64,000 nt of DNA from Candidatus Heimdallarchaeota archaeon (GCA_026702845.1 JADCLS010000007.1:62001-126000), one strand, 5' to 3'; positions 44,583-54,337 are shown, counted from the stretch's first letter. The notes: generated by a model from the sequence alone, not told the origin. Numbers and translations are program-made.

Positions 44583-45323
44583 ATGATTCCCAAACTTAAT
44601 ATTTATTCTATAGCAATCATCGGGGTTCTAGTAGCTGGATCAGCAGTAGCTATAACTTATGTTGTCATGAATAATGAGGATCTGACCATCAATTTGCTAG
44701 AAAATGCAGGTGTAATGATCGAGGCTGAGAATACGAGGATCTATATTGATCCCTATCTATTACCTGATAATTATTCTGATTATCCAGCAGATGCAATTCT
44801 TATAACTCACAATCATGGTGATCACTTTGATCAAAGTTCTATTGCGAAAATTACTACTGAGGATACTCAGTTGGTATTACCCAATAGCATGAGTTATTAT
44901 ATTGATCAATTGGGTGCAATGGGTGTGCAACCACTTGATACCTTTAGTGTAGGTGTTTTTGATATTGAGTGTTTTTACATGTATACTGAGAGTTCGCATC
45001 TTAGAACTAGTAATTACACCAGTTTTCTAGTAGAGTACAATGGTTTCACCATATTTCATGCTGGAGATTCATACAATATCCCAGAATACACCCAGTTATC
45101 TGGTAGGGTAGATCTTGCTCTTTTACCACTTGGCCCTGGATGTCAAACTATGGCTAATATTGATGTCGTTACTGTACTTGATATCTTACAGGCGGAGTAC
45201 TTCATTCCAATTCATTTCACTGATAAGGCCAATTTCATAACTTTATTTGCAGATGATATTCTAGATTGTGATTGCACACTAATAGATTTGGAATACTTCT
45301 CAGTTTATACATTTGAACTTTAG
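44583..45323 (+). CDS. Membrane-anchored metallo-beta-lactamase-fold hydrolase (UlaG-like)
   Basis: A 246-aa protein with an N-terminal helix (about 7-28) and an MBL-fold domain bearing ITHNHGDHFD, the metal-binding HxHxDH. LLENAGVMIEAENTRIYIDP is the family's first strand pair and IFHAGDSY the following metal Asp region. IPIHF near the C-terminus supplies the last His. The substrate is unknown; the domain is probably extracellular. Confidence 0.8.
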   Translation: MIPKLNIYSIAIIGVLVAGSAVAITYVVMNNEDLTINLLENAGVMIEAENTRIYIDPYLLPDNYSDYPADAILITHNHGDHFDQSSIAKITTEDTQLVLPNSMSYYIDQLGAMGVQPLDTFSVGVFDIECFYMYTESSHLRTSNYTSFLVEYNGFTIFHAGDSYNIPEYTQLSGRVDLALLPLGPGCQTMANIDVVTVLDILQAEYFIPIHFTDKANFITLFADDILDCDCTLIDLEYFSVYTFEL

Positions 45324-45331
45324 GATAATAC

Positions 45332-45682
45332 TTACACGGTTATCCATACTGGATCTGGTGTGATATAATCCGCAGGTCGTTTTCCAGGTTCATCATAACT
45401 GGCATCCTTGACACGTTTTAATGGTTTGACAGTCATATCTTCCTCAACAAGTATTTGACAGGATAATCGTGCTCCTTCAACATTCTTGGCCTTCTCTGCC
45501 TCGGTCATCTTAGATGGGTTTCCTTCTGTTATCTCGCATTTGCATGTTGTACATTTGGCATTTCCTCCACATCGGTGTGATACATCTACTCCATTATCCT
45601 CCAATGCCAGAACTAATCTGGTACCCAGTGGAACATCAAATGATCTGTCTCCTTCTTCAAGTAAAACTTTTATGGTTGGCAT
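45332..45682 (-). CDS. 2Fe-2S ferredoxin
   Basis: A 116-aa ferredoxin with CGGNAKCTTC (Cx5Cx2C) and the fourth Cys in ARLSCQI, the ligand pattern of adrenodoxin/plant-type 2Fe-2S proteins. It is an electron carrier in the cytoplasm. No partner reductase adjoins. About 25 extra residues follow the ferredoxin fold. Confidence 0.9.
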   Translation of the reverse strand: MPTIKVLLEEGDRSFDVPLGTRLVLALEDNGVDVSHRCGGNAKCTTCKCEITEGNPSKMTEAEKAKNVEGARLSCQILVEEDMTVKPLKRVKDASYDEPGKRPADYITPDPVWITV

Positions 45683-45739
45683 GAAATTATTACTCTTTAA
45701 TTGTTATATATGACTTGTTATAATTGAAATTATGATAAA

Positions 45740-46810
45740 TTAAGATAGTTCAGTGTAATCAATGTCAATATCCGATGATGTGGTAGACGCAGAAATACTA
45801 ATAGTACCTGAGGTTCCTGTATGCTCAGAGGGTACATCCTGATCATCTCCTGCATCGATATCATATTCAGTACTGATAGAGTTATGTAGTTCAAGATCCA
45901 CAGAAATGCTACCGGATACTGTGCTCAATTCCATCTCGATGGTGTAATTGAGGGTTTGCTGGATCCAGTCTACATCTATTGATCCAGAAACTACCTCTGC
46001 AACTATTAAACAATCTTGGGTAAATTCACTATTTTCAAAGATAAGATCTACACTACCAGAGGTTGAGTCAAGCCTAATTGAAGTACAATCTATTGTACTA
46101 TCAGCTATATTAACATCAATGGATCCAGAGGTAGTGGAAAGATCAATCTCATTTGTTACCACCCCATCCTCAAGGGCAAAATCCAGACTTCCAGATACGG
46201 TACTGAATTGAACATCAGTAACCTCCATATCAATGAAAACTGCATCTATACTTCCACTTACTGTGTGGATATCCAACTCGGTTATACTAATACCTGAATG
46301 CAAGGCGATATGATGCTTATACTCCACGCTGACATCTGTAGTGAACGTATAATCGATATCATCATTGAAGCTAAGCATCATCACACCTGCTTCCTCCGTC
46401 ATAGACCACGAGTTTTCATCATATACCTTTTTGCCTTCATCATTTGCCGAGATCTCAGTGGTGATCTCATATAAATTTGAATCATCATCTAAATCATTTG
46501 AAATAGTCACCGAACCACTGACTTGATCAATAAGTATCTCTACCTTGGTTGTATTGGCAAATCCCTGCTCATATTCCCATGTATCTACATGATCTAATGT
46601 CCAGTCGAAATTCATGTTTATTACTGCTGCGGGAATGCTAATTATCACGATGAGAAAAAGAATAGGTACAATTTTTCCTAGATTGGGTCCACTACCATCT
46701 GGTAATGATCCAGTACCTGCCCTTTTGAACATACCAGTCTCATCAATCACTCCACCTTGAGGTTTGTCCTCTTCGGTGCTAAATACAAAATCATCATTAC
46801 GTTCTGCCAT
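45740..46810 (-). CDS. Membrane-anchored DUF4097-like beta-solenoid protein
   Basis: About 356 aa. An N-terminal cytoplasmic segment of about 45 residues is followed by one helix (VPILFLIVIISIPAAVINM) and a large outside domain with a repeating pattern x-STVSGSxDV (HTVSGSIDAV, STVSGSLDF, STTSGSIDV, DSTSGSVDL, EVVSGSIDV, STVSGSISV), one rung about every 25 residues. This is the DUF4097/adhesin-like solenoid. ATG 46810 is preferred over 46891, with a TATA-like TTTAAATATG 25-35 nt before it. Confidence 0.8.
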   Translation of the reverse strand: MAERNDDFVFSTEEDKPQGGVIDETGMFKRAGTGSLPDGSGPNLGKIVPILFLIVIISIPAAVINMNFDWTLDHVDTWEYEQGFANTTKVEILIDQVSGSVTISNDLDDDSNLYEITTEISANDEGKKVYDENSWSMTEEAGVMMLSFNDDIDYTFTTDVSVEYKHHIALHSGISITELDIHTVSGSIDAVFIDMEVTDVQFSTVSGSLDFALEDGVVTNEIDLSTTSGSIDVNIADSTIDCTSIRLDSTSGSVDLIFENSEFTQDCLIVAEVVSGSIDVDWIQQTLNYTIEMELSTVSGSISVDLELHNSISTEYDIDAGDDQDVPSEHTGTSGTISISASTTSSDIDIDYTELS

Positions 46811-46851
46811 AATATACAAGTATACATTCTCATATTTAAACTTTGTATTTT

Positions 46852-46873
46852 TGTTACCTCTTACATGGTAACA
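46852..46873. promoter_or_regulatory. Inverted repeat TGTTACC-N8-GGTAACA
   Basis: Two perfect 7-bp arms lie about 45-60 bp upstream of the DUF4097-like gene, just beyond its TATA-like element. The placement suits an operator or activator site. Confidence 0.4.
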
Positions 46874-46922
46874 TTTTTTAAAAAAAAGCAATACTTAATT
46901 TTCAGATGGTTTATTCGCATTT

Positions 46923-47006
46923 CGTGGTTGATGATCAACGATTGATATACATTAGTTCAACCACGATTATCATCAAACCCTAGAGAGGAAAATCATTTTT
47001 TTTTTT
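46923..47006 (+). ncRNA. Possible small structured RNA with oligo-T end
   Basis: CGTGGTTGA (46923-46931) pairs perfectly with TCAACCACG (46957-46965), 9 bp. Inside it ATCAA-CGA-TTGAT (46934-46946) forms a nested hairpin. An 11-T run follows at 46996-47006. No coding gene on this strand precedes the T-run, so it may end a short RNA. A TATA-like AATACTTAAT lies about 25-35 nt upstream. Confidence 0.3.
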
Positions 47007-47098
47007 CTCGGAAAAGAAGGCGCAATACGGTACAAAACTGCGAATTTGTTCTATCTATGTTCACAATCATTTAATGATCATCTATTCATATCAATCTA

Positions 47099-47890
47099 TT
47101 GACTCCAGAATTTCTTCTCATCCTCTTTAGTATAGCAATCATTACAGGGGTGGTGGTTGGTATGAGTGGTGGTAGTGCTGTAGTAATAGTTGTCCCCCTA
47201 TTATCTATTCTACTTGATTTCTCAATCTACACAGCAATTGGGGTCAGTCTGCTAGTGGATGTTCTGGTATCAGTTCCCACATCTCTTACCTATTATCGTC
47301 ATGGAAATGTGGATTTTAGAGATGGTAGATGGATGACTATCGGAGCTGTACTAGGTGCTATACCCACCTCACTACTAGCCATCTCACTTCCTGAACAGGG
47401 GATTGGTTCATTCTTCGGTATCATGTTGTTGCTCATGGCTTGGGGAACCTGGAAACGTGGAGTTCGCAATAGTGTGCAACAGGAGAAATCAAAATTATTT
47501 GATAAGATCAGAGATTCTCGATACCGTCAGATCTTTGCCTTCGGACTTGGAATGTATGCTGGTATTTCTGCAGGGCTCATGGGTGCTGGAGGAGGGGGAA
47601 CATTCTTTGTCTTTTTGGTTTTTGTCTTTGATTATCCCCTACACAAAGCAGTTGGCACATCAACTCTGATCATGATTATTACAGCGGTATCTGCATCTAC
47701 AGGCTATATTCTGTCTGCACATTATGATATATTTGTAATCCTATTCATCAGTCTTATAGCAATCATTGCAGGTATCCTCACCGCACGGTATGCAAACTCA
47801 ATAAACGAGGAGAAAATCGGTAAATTGATCGCCATAATATTTGTAATTATTGGGATCTCTATGTTTGTGCTGAATATAGTACAGATGTGA
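47099..47890 (+). CDS. TauE/SafE (TSUP) family membrane transporter
   Basis: A 263-aa protein with about eight helices and two family repeats: GMSGGSAVVIVVPLLS in the first half and GLMGAGGGGTFFVFLVFVF in the second, with KAVGTSTLIM after it. The family exports sulfite, sulfoacetate or related organosulfur anions; the substrate here is unknown. It starts at TTG 47099. Confidence 0.85.
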   Translation: MTPEFLLILFSIAIITGVVVGMSGGSAVVIVVPLLSILLDFSIYTAIGVSLLVDVLVSVPTSLTYYRHGNVDFRDGRWMTIGAVLGAIPTSLLAISLPEQGIGSFFGIMLLLMAWGTWKRGVRNSVQQEKSKLFDKIRDSRYRQIFAFGLGMYAGISAGLMGAGGGGTFFVFLVFVFDYPLHKAVGTSTLIMIITAVSASTGYILSAHYDIFVILFISLIAIIAGILTARYANSINEEKIGKLIAIIFVIIGISMFVLNIVQM

Positions 47891-47964
47891 AAAGGTAATA
47901 CATTCGATTACCTCTGTCTCCTGCGCTTGAATTATTAAATAATGTTGCACTACATAATCCTGTG

Positions 47965-48357
47965 ATGAATCACAAAGCATCAGGTCTAATTGGCCCAAGA
48001 CGACTATATGAATATCATCAGACTAGATATTCGCTTGTTCAGGCCCTAAAGCAGATCAAGAATCTTCTGACACGCCTGGAAAGAGATATCCTAGTTAATC
48101 ATGAATTCTTGCTCAAGATCGAGGAGCTTGGAGATAACTTGGATCGCGTCGAGGATGATGTAAAACGGGCCCTTGCTCCCCTAGCATTCCATGATGGTTC
48201 CCTTGTTAATATTCCATATTCATTTGTAGAGAGAGTATTTCATGTAGGCACCCAACATATTCTCCTCAGCTGGCATCCATTCAAGCAATTTTATGAAGTA
48301 TCAGAACTAGGTTCCTGCATTGGTACATGTCTTCATGATCGTCTTGATTTGGAGTAA
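47965..48357 (+). CDS. Hypothetical helical protein, 130 aa
   Basis: Residues about 15-75 are predicted as long helices with heptad-like spacing (LVQALKQIKNLLTRLERDIL). The C-terminal half is mixed and holds HVGTQHILLSWHPF. No family recognised. An 8-T run 30 nt after the stop is a likely terminator. Confidence 0.5.
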   Translation: MNHKASGLIGPRRLYEYHQTRYSLVQALKQIKNLLTRLERDILVNHEFLLKIEELGDNLDRVEDDVKRALAPLAFHDGSLVNIPYSFVERVFHVGTQHILLSWHPFKQFYEVSELGSCIGTCLHDRLDLE

Positions 48358-48387
48358 CGATCAATTCAGGGTAAGTATAATTACTTA

Positions 48388-48395
48388 TTTTTTTT
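48388..48395 (+). terminator. Oligo-T terminator
   Basis: Eight consecutive T residues about 30 nt after the 130-aa hypothetical gene. Confidence 0.35.
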
Positions 48396-48535
48396 GACAT
48401 TGTGGATCACATTGTGATGAGAGGTTGTCACTAGGTCAGAAACAAGAATTTTTATTATTCCTGCACAAGTGAAATGGATTTTTTCACATTCCAAATCATA
48501 AATACTAAATCTGTTTCAAATTATATTTTTTAGAT

Positions 48536-49303
48536 ATGAGTGATATATTCAGATCGACTGCTTCATACTACAGAAAATATCGAGATTATGATAAAGTCTT
48601 TCTCCATCATTTGAGTAATGTACTCTCATTGGAAACAGCTTCGTTACGTATCCTTGACATAGGTACAGGAACAGGGCAATTAGCAATGTATCTCTCACCA
48701 TTTAGTAAGTTTGTACTGGGAATTGATATATCTGATGAGATGATTGCTGAGGCAATACTTGCATCTAATGAATTTGCGAACATCGAGTACAAGGTTCTAT
48801 CAGCAGAAGCTATTTCTGAAGAATTGGGTCATTTTGATCTCATTACTTTTGGATCATCATTTCACTGGTTAGATAAGCCTAAGGTATTGTATAAATGTAA
48901 AAAAATCCTCAAATCAGATGGTAGGGGAATAATTATTGGTAGCAGAAGTGTATGGAATCAAGCTGGAGAGTGGATTGAAGAATCTCTTGAGGTCATTAAG
49001 GAATTTTTAGGTGAGAGGAGAAAAGCTGGATCAGGATATTTCGAGGAGGATGAGAAGACATTTGAGGAATACATAACTGAGGCAGGATTTACTATTCTAA
49101 TCAATGGTGCATTTGAGGTGAATGTAACAACTACAGTTGAAGAGTATATTGGAGGACTTTATTCCACATCTTTTGCTAATATTCATCAACTTGGTGAAAA
49201 GAAGGAGGAATTTGAAATGAGGATGCGGGAACTGCTTGAGAAGCACTTTCCATCAGGAATAATATCTTCGACGAAGCAATATTATTACATTATTTTTGCC
49301 TAG
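48536..49303 (+). CDS. SAM-dependent methyltransferase (type 11)
   Basis: A 255-aa protein with motif I LDIGTGTGQLAMYL, motif II LGIDIS, and FGSSFHWLDKPKVLYKCKKI, the post-IV segment of ubiE/type-11-like methyltransferases. The substrate is probably a small molecule. An isolated gene. Confidence 0.85.
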   Translation: MSDIFRSTASYYRKYRDYDKVFLHHLSNVLSLETASLRILDIGTGTGQLAMYLSPFSKFVLGIDISDEMIAEAILASNEFANIEYKVLSAEAISEELGHFDLITFGSSFHWLDKPKVLYKCKKILKSDGRGIIIGSRSVWNQAGEWIEESLEVIKEFLGERRKAGSGYFEEDEKTFEEYITEAGFTILINGAFEVNVTTTVEEYIGGLYSTSFANIHQLGEKKEEFEMRMRELLEKHFPSGIISSTKQYYYIIFA

Positions 49304-49380
49304 GAAGTACGAGAATTCAAGTATTTTATCCAATAATATTGAACATTGTTATTTAATTACTAATGTGAGAAGAAAAGCAA

Positions 49381-49584
49381 ATGAAATGTGATCTGTGTCT
49401 TGAGGAGATAAAGAACTATAGCGATGTCCTTAATCGGTTTGAGATCAGTAATGATCGTGAGATCCATATCTGTAAAGTATGCGTGAATAAATTTATGGAT
49501 TGGCAAAGGGAGATACATGCCAAGTTATTTCCTACTAAAACAGTAAAAAGAATGCAAGAGGGTAAGAAGAAGAAAAGAACTTAA
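49381..49584 (+). CDS. Small zinc-binding protein, 67 aa
   Basis: Two CxxC pairs (MKCDLCLEE and HICKVCVNK) are spaced about 27 residues apart and followed by a basic tail (QEGKKKKRT). This is a zinc-ribbon-like fold that might bind nucleic acid. The stop overlaps the convergent kinase-like gene by 4 nt. Confidence 0.6.
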   Translation: MKCDLCLEEIKNYSDVLNRFEISNDREIHICKVCVNKFMDWQREIHAKLFPTKTVKRMQEGKKKKRT

Positions 49585-50570
49585 GAAGATAATGTAATCC
49601 ATTCCTCGACACTAAAATACTTCAACGATACTTTCTTTTCTATTCGTTCTCGTAATCTAGGGATAAGTAATGGTATCTCATCATTCTCAACACCATCCTT
49701 CACCATTCTTTTGAATACACAGTAAAGGAAGTAATCATGAAGCAGGAGCAGATACGGCAGTTTAGCAATCAATTCATCGCTGATGTGGTTTTCTCTACGA
49801 TATCCTCTCCAAAATCTAGGCATCATATCCTGTAAACATGTTCTAGCATCTTCGTATCGATCATAAAAATACCACACTGGATCATAAATCAATATTGCAA
49901 TATCATGAATATACCAGGAGTACCAACAATCATCAAAATCAAAGATGTAAGGGAGATTGTTCTTTACATGGAAATTAAAATGGTGCAGATCACCATGAAT
50001 CAATCCAAATATATCTGAAGTAGTTGGTTGTTGTGAAAAAGATTTGAGATATTTCAAGTATTCTTCAAGTATAGGATCATCAGCAGAAAGTACTGTCTCT
50101 GGCTGGCTGGTACATCTCGTATCCAGAAAATTCTTCCTTCTCTTTTTTTCTGGTTTATATTCAGAGGATAATCGATGCATTCTACCCAACACCTGCCCCA
50201 TGTATTCCCAGTCAAATTGTTTCCAATCCTCAGAATCAGGTGCTCCCATTATCTTACCTGGTGCATAACTAAAGGCAACAATGATTAATTCAGTTGTTTC
50301 TTGAAAAATTTTTTCATAGAGATTTCCATTCACCGAAGGCAAAGGTTTGATTACAGGTAGATCATGTGTGGAGAGATAATGTAACCACTCAACTTCACCC
50401 TTCACGGCTTCCTCATCCTTTCGGTATCCAACCCGTATCACCATATGAACAGGTTCTTGAACTTCATAAATAAAATTCTCAAAGCTGCCTAGTGAAATCA
50501 ACTGATCTGCTTGAAGTGAATAAAGGTTACATATTTGATTCCTTGAATCTTCTGAAAGGGAGGCGATCAT
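49581..50570 (-). CDS. Aminoglycoside phosphotransferase/choline kinase-like protein
   Basis: About 329 aa with a protein-kinase-like fold. IHGDLHHFNF is the catalytic Brenner motif (HGDxxxxN) and YIFDFDDC the metal-binding DxD. The family phosphorylates small molecules such as homoserine, choline or antibiotics; the substrate cannot be called. ATG 50570 (MIASLSED) is preferred over the open frame to 50627; a TATA-like AATTTATATT lies about 37 nt upstream. Confidence 0.8.
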   Translation of the reverse strand: MIASLSEDSRNQICNLYSLQADQLISLGSFENFIYEVQEPVHMVIRVGYRKDEEAVKGEVEWLHYLSTHDLPVIKPLPSVNGNLYEKIFQETTELIIVAFSYAPGKIMGAPDSEDWKQFDWEYMGQVLGRMHRLSSEYKPEKKRRKNFLDTRCTSQPETVLSADDPILEEYLKYLKSFSQQPTTSDIFGLIHGDLHHFNFHVKNNLPYIFDFDDCWYSWYIHDIAILIYDPVWYFYDRYEDARTCLQDMMPRFWRGYRRENHISDELIAKLPYLLLLHDYFLYCVFKRMVKDGVENDEIPLLIPRLRERIEKKVSLKYFSVEEWITLSS

Positions 50571-50725
50571 TACTACTTCTTGATATGCAATAAAAAACTG
50601 CAATATAAATTGATGTCCTGTGTACAATGGAAAGTGGTCAAATTATCAATTATCTAGAGAATATTATGTTTTCAGCTATCCCAGTTATGAATATTTTCTA
50701 ATATATTGAAATTGATTTACTCTTG

Positions 50726-53089
50726 ATGTCAAAACTATCTCTAAATGATATTGATAAGATATTGGCATCCAGCAGAGACCTATTAGAGCAGGTACCGACT
50801 GAGCAGAATAATTGGGATCTGGGTATTCTCGTACATGGGCCATCAGAGGGGCATATGTATCTTCTTTTCTACCTGCGATCCCGTATGGATCCTACGCTTT
50901 TACTGTATGTTAATGATCTTGTCAAGACACATGAAGGAGTGGCATTTAAGGATCTTAAGGAACAAGCTATTGAAACTGAAAGGGTAGTATTACTAAGACC
51001 GATCAAAACAGTATTGGATAAGTTAAATCTGCTACAACAGGAATACCCACCAGTAGAACGCATACTCAATCCATCTTTAGTTACTGATTTGGCTGCACTG
51101 CAAATCGATTACGACGAATTCAATGCTTTACGTGAGATTTCTGATGATCTATCAGACCTTGGTTTTGAGATAAAACTTGAGAAATCGATTAGGAAGATCA
51201 TCCCTGAGAAGAATACTGTATCTATAAGTTTGGCACCTATTGAGACCAAATCACAACTATCAGTCTTTGATTATGATTTATTAGCCATGATTGATGATGA
51301 ACCTTACACACTTGAGGATCTGGAGGAATTCTCAAAGAGTCTCGAACCAATCATTCAGCTTACTACTGGATACATCGAGATTCAATCCATAAAAAACCTC
51401 AAACAGATTATCGAGAAGATATCTGATGAGTTAAATAAGCTGGATATGCATCAAAAGCTGTCTTTGGCACAGGGAAATCAACTCATCCTGAAAAAATCTT
51501 TACGAGATCTGCTAGTTCGATCTGAAATAAGTGTCCTACCAGCTCAGGATTTTGATCATTTAGTTCCTATACCATCAAAAACAATCCAGTCTGCACTTCC
51601 AAAGGTCAAACTATTCCCCTATCAAATAGAGGGGGTAAAATGGTTGGTATCCATTGCATTACGCAAACTAGGTGGTGTACTCGCTGATGATATGGGTATG
51701 GGTAAAACAATTCAGACCATTGCCATGATTGCCTTTCTATTCAAACACAAACATATCTCCGATCCAGTTCTGATCATTACCCCTCAGCATCAGAGCCTGC
51801 TGCAATGGCAGGATGAGATAGAGACCAGATCTTCTCTACGAGTTGAGATTAGTTATGGCACATCAGCAAGTGGTCGAAAAACCCTATTACGTGAGATGAA
51901 GAATCGTACTGATCTTCCACATGTGGTAATCACTACCATTAAAACTTTGAAAAAGGATGTCACTGAATTACGCAATCTTTCCTGGTCTGGTATCATTCTT
52001 GATGAAGCTCAGATAATAAAGTCACCTGATAGCTCAGCCAGTACTAAAATGAGGATGTTGGCCAAGAAATTGCATGAACAATCACCATTATTTAGACTTG
52101 CCTTAACTGGTACACCCATTGAAAATACACTTATTGATCTCTGGACGATTTTTGATTTTACGATGCCTAAGTACCTCCCCCGAATCACTGATTTTCGTAG
52201 CCAATTTGGATTGAGATACAAGGATTTAGTTCAGCAACCAAATAGGTTTATCAATCTCGAACGGTTAATTTTCCCGTTCCTATTGAGGAGAAACAAGGAT
52301 GATTATCTTGATCTTCCAGATAAAAATGAAGTAAAGGTGAGATGTTCACTAAGTAAAACACAGATTGGTATGTACACAGCCACTGTCAATTCATTGCAAT
52401 CATCGCTATATGAGTACAAGCAACATCATGATCCGAAAGCAATCATTGGCAGAAGTTCTCATATTTTCTCAACAATCATTAAGCTCAAGCAGATCTGCGA
52501 TCATCCTTTCAGCTTGAAGGAATTATATAATCCAAAGTCAGTGAAACCTCAAGAATCACATAAGATCACCTTCATGCTGGAGATCCTGAAAAAAATCAGG
52601 GAAAAGGGTGAGAAAGTACTCATTTATACTCAATACATAAATGTGGGTAAGATCATTCAGAAGGCAATTGTAGATGCATTCAATATCATTCCACCCTTCT
52701 ATAGCGGTCAGATGTCATCTGCCAAGCGTGAAAAGGTGAGAAAGGAATTCACGGATGATCCTGATAAGTGGATCCTTATACTATCACTGAAATCCGGGGG
52801 AGTAGGATTAAACCTGCAAGCAGCATCCAATGTCATTCATTTTGATCGTTGGTATAATCCAGCCATTGAGAACCAGGCAACAGACCGAGCATATCGATAT
52901 GGCCAGGATAAGGAAGTGACCGTGTACAAATTAATAGCAAAAGGTACTATTGAGGAGAGAATTGATGAGATTCTTGAGGATAAGATGCAGCTGAGTGGTA
53001 TCTTGAATTCTAGATTTAGAGAAGGGCAGATCTCACAACTTGAGGATAAGGATCTACTAAAATTATTGCTTTACAAAGATGAGAAATAA
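50726..53089 (+). CDS. SNF2/SWI2-family DNA-dependent ATPase
   Basis: About 787 aa. After a 300-residue N-terminal region with no known motif come the SNF2 motifs: ADDMGMGKT (Walker A, I), ILDEAQ (II, DEAQ rather than DEAH), LTGTPIEN (III), then the helicase C domain with LSLKSGGVGLNLQAAS (V) and QATDRAYRYGQ (VI). Such proteins translocate on duplex DNA to remodel bound proteins; bacterial and archaeal members (HepA/RapA-like) act in transcription or repair. Role unproven. Confidence 0.9.
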   Translation: MSKLSLNDIDKILASSRDLLEQVPTEQNNWDLGILVHGPSEGHMYLLFYLRSRMDPTLLLYVNDLVKTHEGVAFKDLKEQAIETERVVLLRPIKTVLDKLNLLQQEYPPVERILNPSLVTDLAALQIDYDEFNALREISDDLSDLGFEIKLEKSIRKIIPEKNTVSISLAPIETKSQLSVFDYDLLAMIDDEPYTLEDLEEFSKSLEPIIQLTTGYIEIQSIKNLKQIIEKISDELNKLDMHQKLSLAQGNQLILKKSLRDLLVRSEISVLPAQDFDHLVPIPSKTIQSALPKVKLFPYQIEGVKWLVSIALRKLGGVLADDMGMGKTIQTIAMIAFLFKHKHISDPVLIITPQHQSLLQWQDEIETRSSLRVEISYGTSASGRKTLLREMKNRTDLPHVVITTIKTLKKDVTELRNLSWSGIILDEAQIIKSPDSSASTKMRMLAKKLHEQSPLFRLALTGTPIENTLIDLWTIFDFTMPKYLPRITDFRSQFGLRYKDLVQQPNRFINLERLIFPFLLRRNKDDYLDLPDKNEVKVRCSLSKTQIGMYTATVNSLQSSLYEYKQHHDPKAIIGRSSHIFSTIIKLKQICDHPFSLKELYNPKSVKPQESHKITFMLEILKKIREKGEKVLIYTQYINVGKIIQKAIVDAFNIIPPFYSGQMSSAKREKVRKEFTDDPDKWILILSLKSGGVGLNLQAASNVIHFDRWYNPAIENQATDRAYRYGQDKEVTVYKLIAKGTIEERIDEILEDKMQLSGILNSRFREGQISQLEDKDLLKLLLYKDEK

Positions 53090-53111
53090 TATATTTTGGA
53101 AAATTCCATAT

Positions 53112-53348
53112 CTAATCCTCCCCCAATGGTACTGTTTCTAACTTATATAACACATTTGAACCACGAAGGGTTTCATGAACTTGATTTGCTAGAGTCATGA
53201 GCTCAACCAGATCAATGGTCTTTTTGTGATCATACACCAGATCATAATGACCCATAATGGGTTTGAAACCCATGCGAGTTAGTTTTTCCTTAACAACCAG
53301 GGGATTGTCTCCTTCACTTGAATGCCAAAGTAGTAAGTAGGTTTTCAT
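53112..53348 (-). CDS. Small conserved-looking hypothetical protein, 78 aa
   Basis: A 78-aa soluble protein with predicted beta-alpha-beta-beta-alpha-beta order (MKTYLLLW, VKEKLTRMG, HYDLVYD, LVELMTLANQVHETL, VLYKLETV), a ferredoxin-like fold as in small ligand- or GYD-type domains. Function unknown. Confidence 0.55.
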   Translation of the reverse strand: MKTYLLLWHSSEGDNPLVVKEKLTRMGFKPIMGHYDLVYDHKKTIDLVELMTLANQVHETLRGSNVLYKLETVPLGED

Positions 53349-53522
53349 AGTATAGGTATGTCAATTTGTACACTAATAAATCTCACCTAATTACACTTTA
53401 CAGGAAATTAAAAAATTATTGACAAAATTCTGATATTGACCGACAAAAAGTGGATCAATATTAGCCTCTTATTCTATTATGTGTAATCAATTGTTTTTGA
53501 TAGTAATAAAATAATACAGATA

Positions 53523-53648
53523 ATGAGTGATGGGGCAACCACGCAGACAGAGTTGATATCAGAGGTCAAAGAGAATATCTAGGAATTATAGAATATCTTG
53601 GAAGATATAGCTGAGGAATTAAGTAAACTGGTAAATCTATGTACCTAA
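53523..53648 (+). pseudogene. Short helical reading frame interrupted by two in-frame TAG codons
   Basis: From ATG 53523 the frame reads 19 codons, TAG (53580), two codons, TAG (53589), then 18 more codons to TAA at 53646. The peptide ELISEVKENI-x-EL-x-NI continues into LEDIAEELSKLVNL with a heptad pattern of Ile/Val/Leu that carries straight through both stops. It is therefore either a recently broken small coiled-coil gene or a read-through frame. TATA-like AATAAAATAAT precedes it. The rest of the 53349-53650 gap is featureless. Confidence 0.35.
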
Positions 53649-53650
53649 TT

Positions 53651-54250
53651 CTATTGCTCCTTTGCTTCCTGTTTCATAAGAAACCAACCAAGTAGAATCA
53701 GCACAAAAAACATGATAATCCAAGTGGACGGATCGTACACAGGAGAGACTAAACTGTTGAATACATCGTAGGCGTAGTACCCCACCATACTCCATAAAAA
53801 TGCGTATGGGATGGCACTGAGAATTGAAATTATTACATATGGCCTCCTCTTAAATTTCACAAAACCACAAGAGATACTAAGAATATCATTGGGAGTGAGT
53901 GGAAACAGACGGAGCAATAGGAGACCTCTCTTGTCCCATGAGGAGACCTTTTCCTCATATTTTGTCACTACCTGAAGTTTCCTGTACCGATCAACCCCCA
54001 ATCTTCCATAATAACCTGATTCATATCCCAGAATGATTGCGCCTATAAGTCCCAAGAGGTTGATCAAGCCTCCAAGCATGACTCCGTAGAGCAGGCCAGC
54101 TAAGGTCATCAAGATTTCTTTAGGGAATCCAAAAATAATGACTGCCAGGGTAAGAATTACGATAATGAGGATGGCAATGAGGGGTTCACTCAATCCAGCC
54201 AAGGCTTCGAGTATATTGATCATGATAACATGTGTTATGAGTTTATACAT
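53651..54250 (-). CDS. VTT/TVP38 (DedA superfamily) membrane protein, second copy
   Basis: A 199-aa protein (ATG 54250 or 54223) with the same layout as the protein at 15378: FGFPKEILMTLAGLLYG, LRLFPLTPNDILSISCGFV and YAFLWSMVGYYAYD. Clear paralogues. A role in lipid movement across the membrane is a family-based inference. Confidence 0.8.
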   Translation of the reverse strand: MYKLITHVIMINILEALAGLSEPLIAILIIVILTLAVIIFGFPKEILMTLAGLLYGVMLGGLINLLGLIGAIILGYESGYYGRLGVDRYRKLQVVTKYEEKVSSWDKRGLLLLRLFPLTPNDILSISCGFVKFKRRPYVIISILSAIPYAFLWSMVGYYAYDVFNSLVSPVYDPSTWIIMFFVLILLGWFLMKQEAKEQ

Positions 54251-54337
54251 AAGAATTGTTTGATCCTTAGTTGATTTTGGTCAATTCTAAGAGTAAAATG
54301 AATCCTTCTTGATTCTTAGTAAACTATTTTTCTCTAG

